Of a stretch of DNA of 64,000 bases, positions 47,597 through 59,492 are shown piece after piece. The translations under genes and the position numbers were made by a program. The notes beneath the pieces are model-generated. The model did no database searches and had not been told where the DNA came from. It saw only the letters and a list, made by a program, of their open reading frames with translations. Every line of letters begins with the position of its first letter. Position 1 is the stretch's first letter. Source of the stretch: Aquilaria yunnanensis (lineage: Eukaryota > Streptophyta > Magnoliopsida > Malvales > Thymelaeaceae); NCBI GenBank assembly GCA_039654915.1, contig CM077596.1, positions 7,254,001 to 7,318,000 on the forward strand. Reading direction: 5' to 3'.

Positions 47597-48582
47597 ATGG
47601 CCTATATCTCTTTGTAAAAAAAATGAAATAGTGTAATAAGTTTGTGGTAGAAAGGGGCATGTGTTATATAAGTTCTTCAATTTTATAACCCATGGTTCTT
47701 ATACTTGCTTTAGACTTTCTTTAGTTCCACATTAAAAGGTCTTCAACTAATCCCACTTCTAATCAAATCGGGCCCTATTATAACCTTGTAATATCATCAG
47801 TGAAGATTAGTGCTCAACTTCATTTTAAGTCTAACGGGAGAGTTTAGGTGAGCAAGTTTATGGTTGAGAACCCAAAATCAGGTCACTGTCGCACACTCAT
47901 AAGCCCCTGTGCGTAATTTGTTCTAGTGAAGCACTTAGGGAATGGCCATCTACTTCTTTCAACAAACCTTCTACTTTCTCTACTTATTCAGCCTCCTAAC
48001 AACCTTGATCATGAAGCACCTTTAACCATGTTTAATTTGAACTTGCATTGTAATTTGTATGTTCTTGTTGTTTGTTTTTCATTTTTTTTCTAGGTAGTTG
48101 CCTTTGTAAGAGACTAGCAAAATATTTAAATTTAGGGTTCCTTAAGTGTATGATTTATGTAGGTTTCAGTCTTCATTTTGCTCATTTTATTTTTACTTTA
48201 TTAGTTCTTAGTATGTGTTTTTGCATATTGTAGGAATGTCATCCATTTGCAGGCTGAGAATGACAAACTGACATGTGGGAGGGCTTGGTTGTCAAAGGTA
48301 AAAGTGTTGGAGGGCAATAGAAAAATAAGGGAAAAGTAAAAAAAGGGCCTATCGTGATGCAAATACACCATCCTTTCACCAATCCTGAGGTACAAAAAAC
48401 CTATTTTGCACTTTACCATCAATAGCTTTCACTTAAAACTAGTTTGATAGTTTGAGGGTTTCCCCTGGGAAAAGCATCTCGGGTTATGACATTGCCTTTG
48501 GTTGCAGGACCTCAGGTTCTTTATCTTTTAAAAGTTCCAAGTTAGTCCTATTCGGTCTAGACATTCCCATATTTATTTTCAA
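47592..48582 (+). repeat. Probable 5' LTR remnant of an old Tat-like element
   Basis: The sequence ends ...attttca just before the primer binding site at 48583, as an LTR should. The left boundary could not be fixed and no partner LTR is visible, so the limits are only a container for the remnant. Confidence 0.3.
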
Positions 48583-48600
48583 TTTGGTGTTGTCTGTGGG
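48583..48600 (+). promoter_or_regulatory. Decayed primer binding site
   Basis: Reads tttggtgttgtctgtggg. It equals the PBS at 57292 (tttggcgccgtctgtggg) with C-to-T at two positions. Confidence 0.65.
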
Positions 48601-48789
48601 AATATAATGAACACCAAGAGGTCATACATGGATCAAGACTTATAGGGAAATAAGCATGAAAGCTAGCATAGGGATTTAACCAACTTCTAAAGAGTGTCCA
48701 TAGGACCATAAAAGGTCAAAGGAGATGAGCCCCAGATGTTACCAAGGGACCCTCACAAGGGGAAATGACCAATCCCTTGAATGATGACC

Positions 48790-49620
48790 AATTCAAAGCC
48801 TTCTAGCATGAGCTCTTTGAGAAGTTGAAAACAACTGTTGACTAGGAAATATGGAGAGCCTTGCCAAGGGCACTAGAAAAAGCTACTAAAAGCCATTTAG
48901 CACTTGGCGAGCCTTGGCAGGTCATACCTCAAGAGCCACCACTGTAAATCACTATAGAGGAACCCTAAGTGTCACAAGGTTGATATAATGGCCTCACTAA
49001 TAGTGATATAAGTGCACCATCCTATAGAGGTTGGAGCAAATAGAGCAGTGTATGAGGGTACCTAGGCCTCTTGCAGTAGAATCTGGCCCTACCATGGACA
49101 TCGAGTACATGTTGCACTAACCATTCACGGAAGATATCATCAATGCTCCTACTCCTGATAGATTTAGCATGCCTAAAATTGACCTCTACGTTGGCCTCAT
49201 AGGCCTTGTGAATCATCTACAATGATACATTACCTCTTTGAAACTTGAAAGGACATCAGATACAATAGGAGCTACTACTTCCTGGTTTGGAACCAATAAG
49301 GGTTGTCACTTCTAGCCTTTCAAGGACCTCTCCCTAAGATGGTGGCTTATCTGTTGAAGATATGGTAGGTTGGGATGAGTCCTTAAGAGACTTCATGCAA
49401 AGGTTCAATGTTGAAGCTGTGCAAGTACAAGACATATCCCTTGAACTGCACCTAGTTGCCATAATTCAAGGACTATTGAAAGATTCTAGGTTTGCATGGG
49501 ACCTGCATGAAAACCTTGTGAGAAGTATAGAGGAATTCTTCAATCGGGCAACCTAATACATGCACGTGGAAGAGCTTAACTGGCCTATGGCACAAAAAGA
49601 ACAGTAGAAGTCTAGAAAGG
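48790..49620 (+). pseudogene. gag remnant of the old Tat-like element
   Basis: Capsid-type pieces are visible: PFTEDIINAPTPDRFSMPKI (about 49120-49180), LYVGLIGLVNHLQ, and then WDESLRDFMQRFNVEAVQVQ ... FAWDLHENLVRSIEEFFNRA (49362-49556). These match the order and spacing of the gag at 57260-58912 (PFIHAVVEAAMPGDFRVPRL ... YVERFNREAL ... LGEFYRRAE) at low identity. Stops and shifts are frequent. Confidence 0.65.
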
Positions 49621-50229
49621 GTAGATATACCTCTAGGAAATGAGTCAGAGGGGCTGAACTGTCATGACCAGACCTAATAGTACTACCATTAAGGGAGAGC
49701 AGGACCAATTTTTTGTATGCCTTAGAAAGGAAGAACCAAGTACCCTAATGGCCCTCACCATTGGGTCCAACAAATAAAAAGGACTTAATTAAGTATTGCG
49801 ATACCATAGAGATAAGGCCATGATACGGAGGATTGTTGGCAGCTAAAGTGGCTTCTTGAGGAAATGATTCAGGTTGGAAAACTAAAGAAATATTTGACTA
49901 AGGCTACATCACCCTATCGAAGGCAAGAATGAAGGCCTCAGAGGAGGGATGATGAGGATTATCACAATAAGGGTAGGTGGCAGGAAAGGGCTCGATCACC
50001 TCTAGGGGCAATTACTGGAACTTGGGACTGCTCGCAATGATGGTACACATGATAACGAAAGGGGAACCTTCCATAGCCCAAAAGCACTAAAAGCGTGAGA
50101 TTGCCTAGCTAGCGATAGTGGATGCCAGCAACTTGCTAACAAGACCTGATAGGTCAACTTGTTGACAAAAGGGGAACGTTCCACAACCAATAAGCACTAG
50201 GACCCAATTGCCATTTTTGCAAGGATTAA

Positions 50230-50518
50230 CAACTTTGACATTAAAAGGGTTCCCTTGGATATGGGAGCTAACTCTAATGTTCTTTTCACTAATTTACTAT
50301 GGAAAATTAGAGTCAGGAGATCCTCACTAACACCAGTCCTGGGACTCATATATGGAGCTGGGAAAGATGAAGTGCCAACACTTGGAATGGTTAGATTACC
50401 CTTCATGTTGATGGGCACTAGGGATTATGGGAATACCTTATGCGACTCCCACACAACTGAATTCTTGATTTTGGATGTGCCATCATCATACAACGTCAAA
50501 CTTGGAAGGCTGGTGTAG
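50230..50518 (+). pseudogene. Protease remnant of the old Tat-like element
   Basis: Contains the site VPLDMGANSNVLFTN, corresponding to LDDGSNADALF of the younger elements, and ends LDVPSSYNVKLGR, corresponding to APSSYNAILGR. Open for 87 residues. Confidence 0.7.
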
Positions 50519-50789
50519 GTACAATTCCCTATTAGATATGATATTAAATGGCTAATAATTGTCTTTTCATCTCCTATAGGAGATGCAACTACATATGTAG
50601 ACCAGGCCTCAGTGCGATAGAGTTATATGGCAAGCGTACAAGGGCGAAGGAGTGCTAAACAAGTCTTACTAAATTCTAAAAGGAGAAAGAAGAGCCCGAA
50701 GAATAAGCCCAGTGTGTCCTTGTCTAACGACTAATAGGAAGTTGATTTAGCCCCCGACAAAAATCTAAAAATTGGCAAGGACCTTCCTC

Positions 50790-52145
50790 CCGAGGTAAAG
50801 AAATGATTTATTGAACTCTTAAGAGTTAACATGGATGTCTTTGCATGGTCTCTTAATGATATGCTAGGCATTGACCCTGAGATTCTAACTCATACGTTGC
50901 AAGTTAACCACTTCGATCGGCTAGTTCGACAAAAGAAGCAAACTATGGCCTTGTAGAGAAGATACTTCATTAGAAAGGAAGTTGAAAGATTGTTGGAAGT
51001 TGGAATTATCAAAGAAGTATGATACCTTAAATGGTTAGTGAATGTGGTTCTCATAAAGAATGAGAATGGGGAATGGCATATGTGCATCAATTATACAAAC
51101 TTGAATGATGCCTATCCTAAGTTACCTTACCCATTTCCATGCATTGACTGGCTAGTTGATGCCACCACAAAATTTGAAATTCTATCATTTATAAATGCCT
51201 TTAATGGATACCACCAGATTTGGATGGACCTTTAAGATGAATAAAAGACAACTTTCACCACTGGAGAAGCCTTGTATTGTTATTAGAGAATGCCTTTGGC
51301 CTGAAGAACATAGGAGCATCCTAAAAATGCCTCATGCACAAAATATTTGCAACATGGAGGTCTATTAGATGACATGATCGTCAAGAGCAAGGCAATAGAC
51401 CAACACTTTGATAACTTGCGTGAAACTTTTCAAAGGATGAGATAGTTTAATATGAGGCTAAACCCCCAGAAATGTACTTTTGGGGTAGAGGCAAGAAAGT
51501 TTCTTGGGTATATGGTTTCTAAGAAAGGAACTGATTCTAACCCTAATAAAATTGAAGCAATGGTAGCAATGTCCTACCCCCAAAATTAAAAGGATGTCCA
51601 AAAATGAGTAGGGAGACTAACTAACCTAAGATGTTTCGTGTCCTGTTTTAAGGACTGTTGCTAACCCCTATTCTAGATTTATAAAAAAGAGGTGGTGTTT
51701 GAATAGACAAAAGAGTGCCAAGAAGCTTTTAAGTAAATCAAGGAATTCTTGCAATGGCTCTCTACATTGAAGTAGTTGAGGCTTGACAAACCCTTCATCT
51801 TGTATCTAGCAATCACAGAAGGCTTGATCAGCCCTGTTCTTGTTAGAAAGAAGAGACTTGAGCAATAGCTTGAATACTACATAAGCTGAACTTTTTAAAG
51901 AGATGAGTCATATTACCTTATCCTTTATAAGGCCATCTTTGCACTCGTAGTAGCATCCAGAAAGTTGAGTCAACATTTTCAAATGCACAAGCTCATTGTA
52001 CAGATGGAACAACACCTCAAAGACATCCTTCAAAAACTAGACCAATCTAGAAGGTTAGTTTACATGGCTCCTCATGACCCTACCCAGGAAACCTATGAGA
52101 ACAAGTCTTATGTTGGTTATGATTGGCTAATTAGTTATCTACACC
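50790..52145 (+). pseudogene. RT and RNase H remnant of the old Tat-like element
   Basis: RT pieces: MDVFAWSLNDMLGIDPEI (lead-in), WHMCINYTNLNDAYPKLPYP, INAFNGYHQIWM, LDDMIVKSK (part of the catalytic box, next to a small deletion), RLNPQKCTFGVEARKFLGYM. RNase H pieces follow (FILYLAITEGLISPVLV, LILYKAIFALVVASRKL). More than a dozen stops. It ends before any integrase. Confidence 0.8.
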
Positions 52146-52149
52146 CTTG

Positions 52150-54673
52150 TTAAAACCTCATGCCAATAGATGTTTAACCTAAAAGTGCAATCATCCATGC
52201 AAGAGTTGCTTTGACTTGGACAAGTAGAAAACTATAAAACATTTGTATAGCTTAGGCATTTTCCATAAAATTGATGTTCAAAGTGTTAAAGCATACAAAA
52301 CCATTATAGTGTCATCATAATCCTACACATAATTAACCACGTGTGGGCATCCAAACCGAAGAAGACTATGCCCGACACCCAAAGGCAACCCTAAAGTCCA
52401 TAACTCTATTCATACACATTGGAGGCCACTAACATACATCATGTATATGCAAGACTAATACTACTGAGATCCAATCAACTAGCTTCCACCGTAGATGAGA
52501 AATCCCAGTGGCACGCCTCAACAATCCTCCATGTGCCCCTTAGCCTTTATGGCCAAGGGAACTATACCTAGTACAACAACAACTTAACTATCAAGTAGGC
52601 AAATAACTAGAATATCAAGGATTCTCAAAAAAATATACTTGTAACGGAAACTACCACAACAATTCTTAATGACTGTTGAGTCATTCAATCTCAGTATCTG
52701 CACAACATGAAACTAATGGAGTGAGAATCTTATAATTCTCAGTAAGAGGTCTTCAGCCTGCAAGGAAAACACTAAGGACAACACATATATATGTATATAT
52801 AATCTACTGCAAGCTCATACAGTATAAGGCTAAACCTATGGGCATACTTTCCAGTCCCATGGGACTTGTCCTCTACCTAGTCCTTAAACTACAAGGCAAA
52901 ACCTTGTCTACTAGCAAGCATTGCTTAGTGCCTAACTAGTGAAATTCATCACTAGATTTGATCTCCTTTATGATGTATAGGTGAACATGGTGGATGCATC
53001 TTCCTTGCATTCTGAGGAACTCACAAGGTGTATTAAGCCTCTATATAGTGCCCCAAGGCCTTAGACTTGCCTAGGTCATTTGTGTACAAAGTTTCCACCA
53101 TAAACCCTTACCAAGAGTGAACTAGGTTCTCACTAGCGCGTCAGGTAATCTTGCATAGGCTACAAGTGCACTAAACCTTCACTTAAGGCACATGTCTATC
53201 CACCCTTACTTGGTTTAGACTAGTGGAGTAGCAATGGCCAGAGTTGGACTCATTTACTAGGTTCCTTGGAATCCACCTAGGTGCACTAATGTTCCCTCAT
53301 CGAAGGCTCGAATCTGAAGGCCCAACTAGGCTTCCGATGATACTAAACCTTGTACCCGACTAATGGTGCTCTATTGTGGCCAAACATGCTTTCACTTTGA
53401 ACTAAAATACATCTAAACCTAGGCAAATCTAGGCTTGGTGAAGGCATGGAAATAGCATTGCTCCCTCTTAGCTTCGTGTTGAATCTTGAATCTCCTCAAT
53501 TGGACACCTGAATGAAAAATTATGACCAAAATACTACCAAGTGTCAAAGCTAGTAGGGACACATCACCATAGTGCAGAACACTTTAGCTTTGTCATGAAG
53601 GGCTTGGAGATGCATCCCTAGCTCTTTCATGCCCAGAGATTCAATGTTTTGCACCATAGCCCCTTTGGGGCCTTCCAAGGCCTCCTAATAGCCTTAGAAA
53701 TGCCTTCAAGTGCCTTAAACTTGTATGTACACATGCACTAGGCCACCATGCACCATTCCCACCAAGCTTGCAATGCCCATAAACATCAATCCAAGAATGG
53801 TAACATCACTAGTCCACCATGATCAACATAACCCACCAACTAATGTCATTCATCAAACTACTTGAATTTAACAAGCAAACAAGTTATGAATGGCACCAAA
53901 TATGCATGAATCATAAATCCCTTACCTTTATTCTAAGCTATAAGCAAAGATCAAGCATTCCAACACCAAGTAAGTGGCTCCACTAAGTTCTACCTTGGTT
54001 CTAAGCAATCAAAGGTTGATGGCACCAAAACAACAACAAATAAGCAAAACCCACGTATCAAAAGGTAAGAAAACAAGCTACCTCATGTACATACCAAGCA
54101 CCATGTAAGAAAATGTAAAAATGGCCTTCCAATGTACAAATTCCATTTGAAATGAGCTACCAAATGCTTAAGCACCCTTGAAGCCTTCAAAAACCACCAA
54201 AAACTCTTAATTTTGAGTAGGAATTGAGGGAGAAATCAAGTGGAAAAGAGGGAGCTCGAGTTTTGAAGAGGAAATGAGAAATAGTAGCAGCCACTCCACC
54301 TTTACCAAGTTTTAAAGATTTTGTTTTAAAAGCCCGTCAAGCTTTCTTAAGTTTGCCAAAAGAACCACTTCCCAAAATAGTAACCTTAGGACAAAATTTT
54401 GTCAAACCTTCAATACTTAGTGAAATTTTGGGTGCTAAGCAAGGGTTAAGGTTAAAACATGATTTTTGACTCCTAGGACTTGGCTTGACACCTCAGGATG
54501 TAGAATTACCATTTTGCCCCTGGACCTTTTTTTGATGCCATAATCTTCTTTTAACGTAATAAACCTTAACTAACTTACTTGACCTTACTAAATGAACGTA
54601 AATTGAGGTATTAAACTAGGGATTCACCAATTTATATACCTTAAATGAACTTCCCACTAGGAGGGCTATAACA
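52150..54673 (-). repeat. 3' LTR of a second Del/Tekay-like element (left end approximate)
   Basis: On the minus strand the LTR starts TGTTATAGCCC at 54673, right after a PPT. Near 52730 it has ttactgagaattataagattctcac, the counterpart of the ttactgag...actc block seen in the LTRs at 4670 and 33000. The far end lies between about 52150 and 52350, but neither a TG/CA pair nor a duplication could be fixed because the other LTR is not in the window. Confidence 0.55.
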
Positions 54674-54690
54674 TTCTCCCCACCTTGGAG
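54674..54690 (-). promoter_or_regulatory. Polypurine tract of the second Tekay-like element
   Basis: The minus strand reads aaggtggggagaa before TGTTATAGCCC, nearly the same as the tract at 6683-6699 (aaggaggggagaa). The flanking aatttggaggaccaaatt word is also shared. Confidence 0.7.
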
Positions 54691-56408
54691 AATTTGGTCC
54701 TCCAAATTCAATCTCCTCACCTTAAGAAGTTAACCTAGGATAGGGTGCCAACGTATCTCGATCAAACCTACCAAGTGGTGTTGATTTGCAACAACCAACT
54801 TGGCACCAAACTACCTGACTTTCTCAACTAACGCCTTCTGGGCACTTGAGTCAGGCTCGTCTCATATAGGTACTCTGGCTAGTGCCATACTTTGTTCTCA
54901 AACCTAACAGTATACCAAGAACTATCGATTGTTCTCCCCACCTTAGCCTGACCTCACTTGGCACGAAATACCTTAGTGCAACATTGCTCTTGAAGACAAT
55001 GGTATGGTCTTTTACTACCCTTTGCACATGGTGCTACTGAAGGACACCCGCATACTCAACCTGTCCTAGTGAATCCAGTGACCACAAATCTTCAACACTA
55101 AACTTGGTGCCAAGCCTCCTACTGCAAGTTAGCTTAACAAGTTTTTAAAAACCTGTCCACTAACTTTACACTGATAGCCACCTACTAAAAGCTCGGCACT
55201 GAACAACTCCTTCCTCTATCTTGTCTATGCCAAATGTGGTGTAAGCAACGTAACAAGTTAAATTTTTCTATTATCACTCACATTGAAAAAGACTCGCTCT
55301 AGTTTCAGCACCCATTGTCTTTATACCAAGACTTTTAGTGCAAGTTAGCTTAATGAGAATACGACTCATCCACTATCTCTTGCATAGTCAATTCCTTACT
55401 CTAGGTTTGGTACCTAACAACTCTCAATGATTACTAGACTAAGTATCTCATTAGTGTGCTATGGCCTTACCACATACACCATTAGCATCCTAAGGCATAC
55501 TCCATTTCAAGCTCTACAATACTTTAGGGCTTTTTTGAATGAGTGAACTATTGAGAGTTGCAAGTCCTGGCCAACCCTAGAGTATGAGTCTTCCAATGCT
55601 CCCCTTGAACAGTCCTCATGCATCAGCCGTACCGGTGCACTAGGTAAGGTACCCATACACCACCCGAGAACCGTGATCCTACTGCTCTCATTACTCTGGA
55701 GCCTCTTACACCTACAAGCTTACTAGAAAAAACTTCTCTAGCATGAGTGCCAAAACCACTAAGCAGCTAGCAACCCTTGGGCCTCATCCGTGCTCCTTCA
55801 ACTCAGGCCTGCTAGCACCTAGTGAGTAAGCTACTGACATGCTACCCAATCTGAAGGGCTTGATGCTTTAGGTACTCCACTCAAAGTATCCTGGGTACCT
55901 GAAGCCTACACACTAAGTTTCTTCACTTCCCTGTACTTGGAGCCCAACACCTTACACATGCTAGATTAGCTTTTCAGGTGCATATTTAGTACACTTGCTT
56001 CTCGGCCACTAATACTCGCTTTATGCCTGAAGCACCTATGGGGTCTTTAGCCAAGTTACAAGGTACAGCCTAATCCTAGGCCAACCTAGGTGTCCTTGGC
56101 TTGGTAGTCAACTAGGCACCTTAACCCCATTCATTAGGCTTCATTGTGACTCCAGTCTTACTCGACACCTTGACTAACTTGTAGGCCTCCCGACCTTTAA
56201 CACTGTCAAGCAACTCCTCGATGACCTTCCATCACTTAGCCTATGGTCACAAAGAACCATCATCACCTTCCATACTTTCACTACCATACCATGACTACAC
56301 TATGTCATCCTCGTGTTGAAATAATGCACTCATGGCTTTTGCCACATCAATTTTCCAACTTGGTAGGAGAACCAATTTCACCACCACTTTAGTTATCTAT
56401 TGGAAGGG
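54674..56408 (-). other. Partial interior of the second Tekay-like element
   Basis: No reading frame found. Like the interior at 6683-10934 it is pyrimidine-rich on the plus strand. It is cut off by the Tat element starting at 56409, so the rest lies beyond the window. Confidence 0.5.
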
Positions 56409-57291
56409 TGATAGCCAAATGCTATCGCCTCTATCTGGCCGAACTCCCTGCCACAATGATGGCCAGAAGAAGCTGGCGCTACCCGAGAAAAGGTGCGATC
56501 AGGCACCTCGGGAGATAGCCGAAGAGCTCCGAGCCCGGCATGCCAGGAAGCCCCGAGGGCACTACTCGCCCCCCCAAGGTTGTGAACATATCGCCTTCGG
56601 AAAGGCGGCACCAGACATAGCGAGCCGAACATGATATCCCCGAAGGCGGAACTCCCTGGAACTGGGAACCCCCGAACTGAGGGCTTGTTTCGCGAAGAGG
56701 CTCTGTCCGAACTAGAGGACGACCTCACCCAGGGACCTCGGGAGTACGGCAGGAGCATTTATGGAAGCATTTAAGGAAGCCTCTGACACGTCCTTTCGCA
56801 GACGTCATAAAGTCGCCTGAATAGGCGCTCTGACATACGGACGCCATCAGAATCACATCATGGCCCATCTCAGCACGTGGCTCAGGACAACTTGCTACCA
56901 GTTATCTGTCTCCTACGCCCAGAAACTCAGGGAACATCCGACCGAACACGTGTCATGATCTGAACGGGCTAGGCACTCCTTTAAATACTAGGAATTAATA
57001 CTTGGCAGGAGGCTGGTTGGTTGGCCAAACACGGCTCCCACACTCTGAGAAAGCTATCAGGCGAGACCCTTCAGCCCTTTGTGCTATTTTTCCTCTGCCT
57101 TTTCTCAGCCACCACTGACTTGGGCGTCGGAGGCTCCCTCCCCCGGAAAAACACTCCGGGGGCCTCCTAACCCTTTGTTTCTGAGCTTTCAGGCACTCCC
57201 CTTTGGGCTGTCCATTCCACCAGGCGTTCTTCCTCCCAGAAGTCTCTCCACCAGTCACCATGACTATAAACGATGAGGCCCCTGGCCTTCA
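56409..57291 (+). repeat. 5' LTR of the plus-strand Tat element (883 bp)
   Basis: Starts TGATAGCCAAATGCTATC and ends GGCCTTCA, followed at once by the PBS. TTTAAATA at 56980-56987 is the probable TATA box, at a position comparable to TATAAATA of the other Tat LTRs. The last 32 bases carry the gag start. Confidence 0.88.
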
Positions 57292-58912
57292 TTTGGCGCC
57301 GTCTGTGGGAACCCGCTCTGAGATCGCCGTCGTTGAGACTCGGCGTTGTAAGGACAAGAGGCTCCCGAAGTCCCCGTCCGCGCCTGAGATACAACCGGCT
57401 GCTGAGCAAACACTCCCAGGGACTTCTGTGCCTGAGGAAGACCGCCCTCTGGTAATCACCATGAGCTTCTTGAGGGACTTTCAGCGTTCGGTCGTGTCTA
57501 AAATGACCCAGCAGATCGACCGAAGGTGGCCACAGCAAGCACAGGCCCAGAGACCCCCCTCACCGACACGCCCTCGGGAGAAAAGCCCCAAGTCTACACA
57601 TCGCAGTTCGGGGAGTGGAGACCCTCGCGAAGAATCATCCACAGAAAATATAGCCCTCGGGAAACGGCCTGTGGGACAAACCGGGTCCAAGCGACCGAGA
57701 GTGTCACAGCGAAGCAGTTCGTCGCCTGAGCCGAGGTCCTTGTCCCCTCAGCGCCGAACTCGCCCCCCAAAGAGGCGCCGGCGATCTCCATTCCCTGAAG
57801 AAGGCCCTAGCGCCACAGTGCTGATGGAGAGGATACTAGCACGGCTGGACAGAGTGGAGAAACAAGTGGCCAGAAAACCCGTTTGGGCCAGACTCTCGGG
57901 AACATGCTGCGAAGATGACTCGCCATTTATTCACGCCGTTGTTGAGGCAGCCATGCCAGGTGACTTCAGAGTACCTCGGTTGGAGATTTATGATGGCCGT
58001 ACTGATCCACAAGCCCATCTGACGAAGTACAGACGCAGCATGATAATACACGGTGCTGACGACGCTACCATGTGCAAGTGCTTCGAAGTCACCCTCACAG
58101 GGCCAGCCACGGCGTGGTACAATTCCTTGCCTTCAGGAACCATCACTGAGTTCCAGGAGTTGTCCATGGCCTTCACACAGCAATTCATTAGGAGCAGACC
58201 TACGGCGAAGATGCCTGTGCAGATGTTCGACATAGAGCAGAGGAATGGAGAAACCATCCGAGAATATGTCGAAAGATTCAACAGGGAAGCTCTAAGCATC
58301 CCAGACGTCAGGCCCGAAATCCGCATTCTTGCCATGACACGAGGCCTTCGGCGAGACTCACAGCTGTTCTACGAGTTCTCAAAAGACCCCCCGGAGACCC
58401 TCGGAGAATTTTACCGAAGAGCAGAACAGCACATGACCGCCGAAGAACTAAGAATGGCTGGGCCGAAGTCTGATCACCACCGCCCCGAAGAGTCCAGTCA
58501 ACAAGCTCGGCATCCTACCGAATACGTAGGACGACCTCGGAGGATGCGAGGAAAGAAACCTCAAAGTTTCACACCATTGAGCACTTCACGGACCAACATT
58601 CTCATGGCGCTCGAAAGGCAAGGGACGCAGATTCGGCGACCAAGGGCCATGACCGCCGATAATAAGAAGAGTGCAAAGAAGTTCTGCCAATTTCATCGCG
58701 ACCACGGTCATGACACCGAAGACTGCTTCCAGCTGAAGAAGTACATAGAGTCGCTGATAAAAAATGGCCAACTTCGGAAATACCTGAGGATGCCATCCCC
58801 GAAAGGCAGAAAAATGGAGGAAGAAGGGGCCGAAGATGAGGACTACGACTCCGACAGGTGGAGAAATAGAAGTCCAAAAAAGCGCCCATCACCTCCAGCA
58901 GGGGTTATTTAA
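57260..58912 (+). CDS. gag polyprotein, open reading frame (550 aa)
   Basis: This is the best preserved gene in the window. I chose the ATG at 57260 because the same start, in the same place inside the LTR, exists in the other Tat element (MTINDEAPG and MSYNENADG) and both continue through HLAPSV. The first 190 residues are rich in Ser, Arg and Pro (RSSSSPEPRSLSPQRR, TRPPKRRRR), likely RNA-binding and disordered. Next comes the capsid region (AHLTKYRRSMIIHGADDATM, ATAWYNSLPSGTITEFQEL, FTQQFIRSRPTAKM, YVERFNREAL). Residues 476-489 form a single zinc-knuckle-like CQFHRDHGHDTEDC with His where retroviral knuckles have Cys. The stop is a TAA matching a Gln codon in the relative, next to a one-base insertion. 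Gag and pol were therefore probably one frame originally. Gag would package element RNA into particles. Confidence 0.88.
   Translation: MTINDEAPGLHLAPSVGTRSEIAVVETRRCKDKRLPKSPSAPEIQPAAEQTLPGTSVPEEDRPLVITMSFLRDFQRSVVSKMTQQIDRRWPQQAQAQRPPSPTRPREKSPKSTHRSSGSGDPREESSTENIALGKRPVGQTGSKRPRVSQRSSSSPEPRSLSPQRRTRPPKRRRRSPFPEEGPSATVLMERILARLDRVEKQVARKPVWARLSGTCCEDDSPFIHAVVEAAMPGDFRVPRLEIYDGRTDPQAHLTKYRRSMIIHGADDATMCKCFEVTLTGPATAWYNSLPSGTITEFQELSMAFTQQFIRSRPTAKMPVQMFDIEQRNGETIREYVERFNREALSIPDVRPEIRILAMTRGLRRDSQLFYEFSKDPPETLGEFYRRAEQHMTAEELRMAGPKSDHHRPEESSQQARHPTEYVGRPRRMRGKKPQSFTPLSTSRTNILMALERQGTQIRRPRAMTADNKKSAKKFCQFHRDHGHDTEDCFQLKKYIESLIKNGQLRKYLRMPSPKGRKMEEEGAEDEDYDSDRWRNRSPKKRPSPPAGVI
57292..57310 (+). 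promoter_or_regulatory. Primer binding site of the plus-strand Tat element
   Basis: tttggcgccgtctgtggga follows the LTR end. It is also codons of the gag frame (HLAPSVG). Confidence 0.8.
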
Positions 58913-59492
58913 ATCCATCACCACGGGGTTCCCATCCTCGGAAAGAAAGCGGAAAGCCAGAGAAAATTGCAGTCATGGAGTATCAAAGCCCATCAAAGAA
59001 GCTGGCTCGCAAAGGTGGCCCCACCGTCGCTTCCCCCATGATGATCCGCTACTGATTATGGCGAGAGTAGGGAACTGGGACGTCAGAAGAGTATTGCTTG
59101 ATGATGGCTCAAATGCTGACGCCCTATTCTCGCACCTGCTGCCAAGCTTGGGCATCCCCGGCAGCGAGCTGAAGCCTGTCACCTCGCCCACTTTTGGGGT
59201 TGGACCATCCGAACTCCCCGTCCTCGGATGGATCGACCTCCCGCTGATGATGAAAGGGACTTCGCTGAACAGAGCAGCTGAGTTGCACGCCTCCACAATG
59301 GCGAGATTCATCATCATGAACGCCCCGTCCTCATACAACGCCATCCTTGGAAGGCAGACAATGGGGAACCTGCATATTCGCCCTGATGTGAAATACTTCA
59401 CTATCACATTCGCCACCAAGGATGGAGATACAGAGGTGTTCATGAAAGCGCGAAAAGCTCCGGCAACAACCTCGCGCAAACAATGGAGGTAA
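58913..59492 (+). pseudogene. Aspartic protease (Tat pol), shifted frame
   Basis: Starts in a frame shifted relative to gag (ITTGFPSSERKRKAREN, the direct continuation of gag in the relative). The active site is VLLDDGSNADALF. FPHDDPLLIMARVGNWDVRR and PSSYNAILGRQTMGNLHIRP are shared with 37718-36948. A second frameshift around 59470 separates it from RT and removes the linker homologous to VFVKARQGPAKI. Confidence 0.85.

Larger units (their letters stand above)
48583..52145 (+). mobile_element. Old Tat-like Ty3/gypsy element, 3' part missing
   Basis: A PBS relic (tttggtgttgtctgtggg, 48583-48600) is followed by gag, protease, RT and RNase H remnants in the right order on the plus strand. It stops before integrase at about 52145, where a Tekay-like LTR begins. 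Stop density is much higher than in the two other Tat elements, so it is probably the oldest of the three. Confidence 0.8.

Noticed and set aside
47442..47680. Frames with Ile-Tyr repeats on both strands
   Set aside because: Produced by the (TA)40 microsatellite.
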